This document shows positions 4,853 to 5,420 of a stretch of 5,420 nt of DNA, piece after piece. The translations under genes were made by a program, and so were the position numbers. A model generated the notes under the pieces. The model saw only the letters and a program-made list of their open reading frames with translations. It had not been told where the DNA came from and searched no databases. This DNA comes from Dehalococcoidia bacterium (lineage in GTDB: Bacteria > Chloroflexota > Dehalococcoidia > E44-bin15), in contig DAOWEF010000025.1 of the NCBI GenBank assembly GCA_030638665.1, positions 1-5,420 of the forward strand. The letters are read 5' to 3'. How positions within the stretch are numbered: the first letter of the stretch is position 1; each line of letters starts with the position of its first letter.

Positions 4853-5420
4853 TTATAACTCCTCTTTCACCTTCTGTTTTAGCTCGTAGAGCTTGGTGAG
4901 CGCCTCAAGCGGCGTCATGGCATCCACCTGCAGTTGCGCCAGCTCATCCAAAATAGGCGATGAATTCGCAAAGAGGGAAATCTGCTGCGGCTGGGATCCT
5001 TTTCGTTCTCGACGTGGCCCGTTTCGCTGGCGGTCGTTTTCCAGATTGCAAAGCACCTCCTCAGCGCGGTGAATCACCGAGCGAGGAAGGCCGGCAAGCT
5101 GCGCCACATGGATGCCATAGCTCTTGTCAGTGCCGCCAGGCATGATGCGGCGTAAAAATATGACCTTACCATCCTCTTCAGCTACGGCAACATTGAAGTT
5201 CCTTACTCGGGGCAGGAAGTGTGCCAACTCCACCAGTTCGTGGTAGTGGGTAGCAAAGATGGTCTTCGCCCCCATCCCCGGGTGGTGATGAATGTATTCG
5301 GCCACTGCCTGGGCAATGGAGATGCCATCGTAGGTGCTGGTTCCCCTCCCAATCTCGTCCAGGATCACCAGCGAGCGAGGGGTGGCATGGTTCAGGATGT
5401 TCGCGGTTTCCTCCATCTCC
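4853..5420 (-). CDS. mutS: DNA mismatch recognition protein MutS, C-terminal part, truncated by the window edge
   Basis: The C-terminal 188 residues of MutS, the ATPase that binds mismatches and recruits MutL. The frame is open to the window edge: a Glu codon (5417-5419) precedes the Met at 5416, matching the family sequence before the ETA motif. Visible: Walker B LVILDE, the MutS signature GRGTSTYDG, the ATHYHEL segment with the switch histidine, [20 protein letters not shown], and the helix of VIHRAEEVL. The ABC-type Walker A and all the mismatch-binding, connector, lever and clamp domains lie outside. QISLF near the C-terminus follows a basic low-complexity linker ([14 protein letters not shown]) and looks like a clamp-binding motif. 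The end, [20 protein letters not shown], is the usual C-terminal helix. The canonical MutS1 type, not MutS2, is supported by the tail and by mutL downstream. It is first in the visible mutS-ribbon-ribbon-mutL operon; its promoter is outside. Confidence 0.96.
   Translation of the reverse strand, partial: EMEETANILNHATPRSLVILDEIGRGTSTYDGISIAQAVAEYIHHHPGMGAKTIFATHYHELVELAHFLPRVRNFNVAVAEEDGKVIFLRRIMPGGTDKSYGIHVAQLAGLPRSVIHRAEEVLCNLENDRQRNGPRRERKGSQPQQISLFANSSPILDELAQLQVDAMTPLEALTKLYELKQKVKEEL

Overview
The window comes from an anaerobic bacterium that carries the Wood-Ljungdahl (reductive acetyl-CoA) pathway. Every base lies in a gene, a short intergenic gap or a small duplicated segment, and there are two blocks that converge tail to tail. 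Ordinary Shine-Dalgarno sites, bacterial MutS/MutL and an AcsC/CooC/AcsE set point to Bacteria. A Dehalococcoidia-like (Chloroflexota) or clostridial acetogen-like source seems plausible, but this is inference from protein style and was not tested.

Left block, + strand, 1-2692: the 3' part of acsC (large subunit of the corrinoid iron-sulfur protein), then cooC/acsF (nickel-insertion ATPase for CODH/ACS), then acsE (methyltetrahydrofolate:corrinoid methyltransferase). The gaps are only 12 and 36 bases, so the three genes look like one operon. AcsE loads a methyl group onto the cobalt of the AcsCD protein, AcsCD hands it to acetyl-CoA synthase, and CooC matures the nickel sites of that enzyme. 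The stop of acsE overlaps the stop of mutL by 6 bases.

Right block, - strand, read from 5420 down to 2687: the 3' end of mutS, two 64-residue zinc-ribbon proteins in tandem, then a complete mutL. MutL has the latent-endonuclease motifs of methyl-independent mismatch repair. MutS and MutL each show a likely sliding-clamp-binding motif.

The most unusual structure is at 4310-4830. A segment of about 261 bp, holding the zinc-ribbon gene plus the first codons of mutL, has been duplicated in tandem. The two zinc-ribbon genes align without gaps (46 of 64 residues identical). Between them lies a decayed copy of the mutL start, 12 codons ending in a stop where mutL has Lys13. The repeat CACCTC occurs at both unit boundaries and again at the far end. 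The Shine-Dalgarno site of the mutL-proximal zinc-ribbon gene therefore appears to coincide with former mutL codons 18-19. Small zinc-ribbon proteins coupled to mutL are a candidate accessory part of this repair operon, but their function is unknown.
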